Positions 6,143 to 8,120 of a DNA stretch of 8,120 bases are shown here, one piece after another. The notes under the pieces are model-generated. The model worked only from the letters and a program-made list of their open reading frames with translations. It was not told the origin of the DNA and did no database searches. The stretch lies in NCBI GenBank assembly GCA_035405645.1, contig DAONJL010000037.1, positions 17,175 through 25,294 on the forward strand, in the 5' to 3' direction. Made by a program: the position numbers and the translations under genes. The number at the start of each line of letters is the position of its first letter. The first letter of the stretch is position 1. This stretch comes from DAONJL01 sp035405645 [NCBI: bacterium]. GTDB lineage: Bacteria; JAGOBX01; DAONJL01.

Positions 6143-6913
6143 ATGAAAAAAATAAATATTTTTAACTATCCTGAATTATATAATCAAGTCTTTGCTTATA
6201 GATTATATGATGAAGAAGTTTTTTTTATTGAAACATTTATAAAAAAATTTTTTCCTGATTTATCTCCTGATAAAATAGATATTCTTGATTTAGGTGCTGG
6301 CACTGGTGAAATTTCTAAATTACTTGCTGATAAAAAGTATAATGTATTTGCTTTAGATTTATCTTTTAAAATGTGCCAATTCATAAAGAAAAAACATAAT
6401 TTAAAAACAATAAATGCTGATTTTGCCAATTTTTATTTTAACAAAAAATTTCATATTATTTTATGCTTATTTAATTCGCTTACTTATATTACTGATATAA
6501 ATACTTTAATTAAACACTTTCAAATAGTAAATGACCATTTAATAAATAATGGTCTTTATATTTTTGAATTAAATCATATAAAAAAATTTGATAATCCTTA
6601 TGATTATGGTGTATGGGCTACTTTTGATGATAATTTTAATGAATACAAAATAAATTTTTATTTAACAGAACCAATTGATTTTGAAAATCAGACTTATTTT
6701 GAAAAAGTATTTATCAAAGATGAAAAGAATAAAATAACATATAAGATAGAAAATAAGAAAATGTATTTATTTCCACTTAATATAAAGTTATTTTTGAAAA
6801 TTGTGTATAACTTTAAAATTATAGATTTTTTTTCTGCTGATGATTTTACTACATCATTAAAAAAAGCAAAAAAACCAGTAAATTTTTTTACTATTTTGCA
6901 AAAAAATGGATAA
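6143..6913 (+). CDS. Class I SAM-dependent methyltransferase
   Basis: The 256-residue protein has a Rossmann-type methyltransferase core. Motif I is ILDLGAGTGEIS (47-58), which binds S-adenosylmethionine. The acidic end of beta strand 2 is FALDLS (69-74, Asp72), which would hold the ribose hydroxyls. NADF (91-94) corresponds to the adenine-contacting loop, and FHIILCLFNSLTYI (103-116) to strand 4 and its loop. The N-terminal YPELYNQVFAYR segment (9-20) resembles the start of small-molecule methyltransferases in which a Y-x-x-Y/F helix caps the cofactor. The C-terminal third (about 150-256) is a mixed region ending in FFTILQKNG, as in the methyltransferase_11/25 type. The substrate cannot be read from the sequence. 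The ATG directly abuts the TPR gene's TAA with no Shine-Dalgarno, and the stop overlaps the next gene by 8 nt, so it is probably translated together with both. Confidence 0.85.
   Translation: MKKINIFNYPELYNQVFAYRLYDEEVFFIETFIKKFFPDLSPDKIDILDLGAGTGEISKLLADKKYNVFALDLSFKMCQFIKKKHNLKTINADFANFYFNKKFHIILCLFNSLTYITDINTLIKHFQIVNDHLINNGLYIFELNHIKKFDNPYDYGVWATFDDNFNEYKINFYLTEPIDFENQTYFEKVFIKDEKNKITYKIENKKMYLFPLNIKLFLKIVYNFKIIDFFSADDFTTSLKKAKKPVNFFTILQKNG
6897..6913 (+). other. A7 run and ATGGATAA stop/start overlap, methyltransferase to glycosyltransferase gene
   Basis: Seven A residues (6900-6906) run into ATGGATAA. The methyltransferase ends Lys-Asn-Gly-stop and the next protein begins Met-Asp-Lys, exactly as at 4485-4503. 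Loss of one A would join the frames. Confidence 0.55.
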
Positions 6914-8120
6914 AGAATTTTCAAATAAAATTATTATTACTTTTTTTCTTATTTTTTCTTTATTTAATTTTTTTTATAAAGGAATAATACAAGCAATTTC
7001 AGGAAGAAAAGCTGATTTCTCAACTTATTATACTGCTGCTATTGCATTAAAAAATAAAATAAATCCTTATAACCAGAAATTAATGTTAAACTTAGCAATA
7101 CAAAATAATTCTTTTACTTTAATTCAAGGAAGACCAACAGTTCATAAATATGTTTATCCGCCTTTTCTCGCTGATTTATTTATTTCTTTTACTTTTATAA
7201 AATTTAATTTTGCTAAATTATTATGGACTATTTTAATAAATCCTTTATTTATTTTCTTTTTGCTTTATCTCTTATACAAAAAATTTTTTTATGATACTTT
7301 TAAATTTTTATTTTTATTTTTTTCACTAATGATTTTTAATCCATTATACGAAACAATCGCTTTTGGTCAAATAAATATTTTTCTAATGCTTTTAATTTTT
7401 CTTGCTATTTTTTTTTATAAAAAAAATTTTTTAATTTTGTCTTCTTTTTTTCTCGCCATTAGTTTTTATGTAAAAATTCTTCCTATTATTCTTGTTTTAT
7501 TTTTTATCTTAATTAAAAATTATAAATATTTATTTTACTTCATTTGCTGGTTATTATTCTTTTTATTTTTACAAATTATTTTTAATGATTTTAATATTGT
7601 TTATCAATATTTTACAAAAGTATTAATTTCATTCTCAAAAGGTGCTGGTGTTTCTTTTGAAAATTTATCATTTTTTACTTTAATTAATCTATTTCTTTTT
7701 GAACCTTATTTATCAATAATTTTCAATTTTATTATTTTTATAATTCTTATAATCATATTTATAAATTACAAAAAAACAAATAATAAAAATTTACTTCTTT
7801 TTAATTCAATTATGCTTACTTTATTTTTGCCAAAAACAGTATGGGAACATCATTATTTATTATTATTTCTTATAATTCCAATTTTGGTAGAAGAAAATTT
7901 TTGGGCAAATAAAATAATTTTTTTTATATTTTTATTTTTCTGGGCTTATTTTGCTATTTCACTTAGATTTTATAATGTTTCTATAATCCAATTAAATTTT
8001 TTAAAATTCTTTAAGACATTATTTTTTGTTATCTTTTTATTCTTTGTAAATTCAATTTTTTTATTAACAGAAAATATCCCAGACATGGTATACCCCTTTG
8101 CAGCATTACGAATAGTAAGT
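6906..8120 (+). CDS. GT87/DUF2029-type polytopic glycosyltransferase (C-terminus outside window)
   Basis: The frame is open for 405 codons from the ATG at 6906 to the window edge. The protein is very hydrophobic, with roughly ten membrane segments; the first is near residues 9-24. After it comes an extracytoplasmic loop with ADFSTYYTAAIAL (36-48), where Asp37 sits at the position of the catalytic acid in GT-C glycosyltransferases. Further family-like motifs are NPYN (53-56), YVYPPF (82-87), FGQINIFLMLL (153-163), FYVKILPIIL (187-196) and WEHHYLLL (313-320). This order matches GT87 (PF09594), whose studied members such as mycobacterial PimE transfer mannose from polyprenol-phosphate-mannose. 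The donor and acceptor here are unknown. Because it shares a transcript with lpxA, envelope glycan or glycolipid decoration is a reasonable guess. No Shine-Dalgarno precedes the start, which overlaps the methyltransferase stop. Confidence 0.82.
   Translation, partial: MDKEFSNKIIITFFLIFSLFNFFYKGIIQAISGRKADFSTYYTAAIALKNKINPYNQKLMLNLAIQNNSFTLIQGRPTVHKYVYPPFLADLFISFTFIKFNFAKLLWTILINPLFIFFLLYLLYKKFFYDTFKFLFLFFSLMIFNPLYETIAFGQINIFLMLLIFLAIFFYKKNFLILSSFFLAISFYVKILPIILVLFFILIKNYKYLFYFICWLLFFLFLQIIFNDFNIVYQYFTKVLISFSKGAGVSFENLSFFTLINLFLFEPYLSIIFNFIIFIILIIIFINYKKTNNKNLLLFNSIMLTLFLPKTVWEHHYLLLFLIIPILVEENFWANKIIFFIFLFFWAYFAISLRFYNVSIIQLNFLKFFKTLFFVIFLFFVNSIFLLTENIPDMVYPFAALRIVS

Noticed and set aside
6196-6429. 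77-codon minus-strand ORF
   Set aside because: It is antisense to the methyltransferase core, where motif I and the surrounding strands are clearly on the plus strand.
6694-6924. 76-codon minus-strand ORF spanning the methyltransferase/glycosyltransferase junction
   Set aside because: It is antisense to two supported genes; the hydrophobic look comes from Lys-rich codons on the plus strand.
8086-8094. Second copy of TGGTATACC, possibly a repeat paired with 1008-1016
   Set aside because: It is only nine bases, lies within the open glycosyltransferase frame and lacks the full palindrome; chance is sufficient.
6906-8120. Long T-rich homopolymer-laden stretch as a noncoding or degenerate region
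   Set aside because: The frame is open for all 405 codons and the T-richness is explained by Phe/Leu/Ile codons of membrane segments, with GT87-like motifs in order.
1-8120. CRISPR array, IS element, phage attachment site or toxin-antitoxin pair
   Set aside because: No spaced direct repeats, terminal inverted repeats, transposase or integrase motifs, or paired small ORFs were found. The tRNA 3' end is not duplicated nearby.

Overview
The window comes from a strongly A+T-rich diderm (Gram-negative type) bacterium. The evidence is a complete lpxA, which is dedicated to lipid A synthesis, together with an hslV-hslU protease pair, very heavy use of AT-ending codons, and a tRNA gene without an encoded CCA tail. 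I cannot place the organism in a phylum from the sequence alone. Nothing here looks like a plasmid, phage, IS element or CRISPR locus; it reads as chromosomal core plus some lineage-specific genes.

Layout. Positions 1-931 (minus strand) hold the start and most of a DUF2225-type protein with two CxxC pairs; its C-terminus lies outside the window. A 178-bp divergent intergenic region (932-1109) carries two back-to-back sigma70-like promoters and a small palindrome between them. A tRNA-Leu(UAG) at 1110-1194 is followed after only 20 nt by a tightly packed plus-strand cluster: lpxA, hslV, hslU, a DEDDh (DnaQ-like) exonuclease, a TPR protein with a SEC-C zinc knuckle inside it, a class I SAM methyltransferase, and a GT87/DUF2029-type membrane glycosyltransferase cut by the window end. 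Consecutive genes overlap by 4 or 8 nt or are separated by 0-1 nt, so there is no room for an internal terminator. The only good promoter seen for the cluster lies upstream of the tRNA.

How the genes may work together. HslV and HslU form one ATP-dependent protease. LpxA starts lipid A synthesis, and the GT87 protein probably transfers a sugar from a lipid-linked donor, so both serve the cell envelope. The exonuclease, the TPR/SEC-C protein and the methyltransferase have no assigned pathway. The first four genes (DUF2225, lpxA, hslV, hslU) have recognisable Shine-Dalgarno sequences. The last four have none and appear to depend on translational coupling or A-rich leaders, with the same ATGGATAA stop/start overlap used twice.

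The least ordinary parts are the TPR-SEC-C-TPR protein, the divergent exonuclease beside it, the two near-identical A-run/ATGGATAA junctions, the tRNA-led operon, and an HslV with a short N-terminal extension ahead of its catalytic threonine. I did not find a clear new defence or mobile system.
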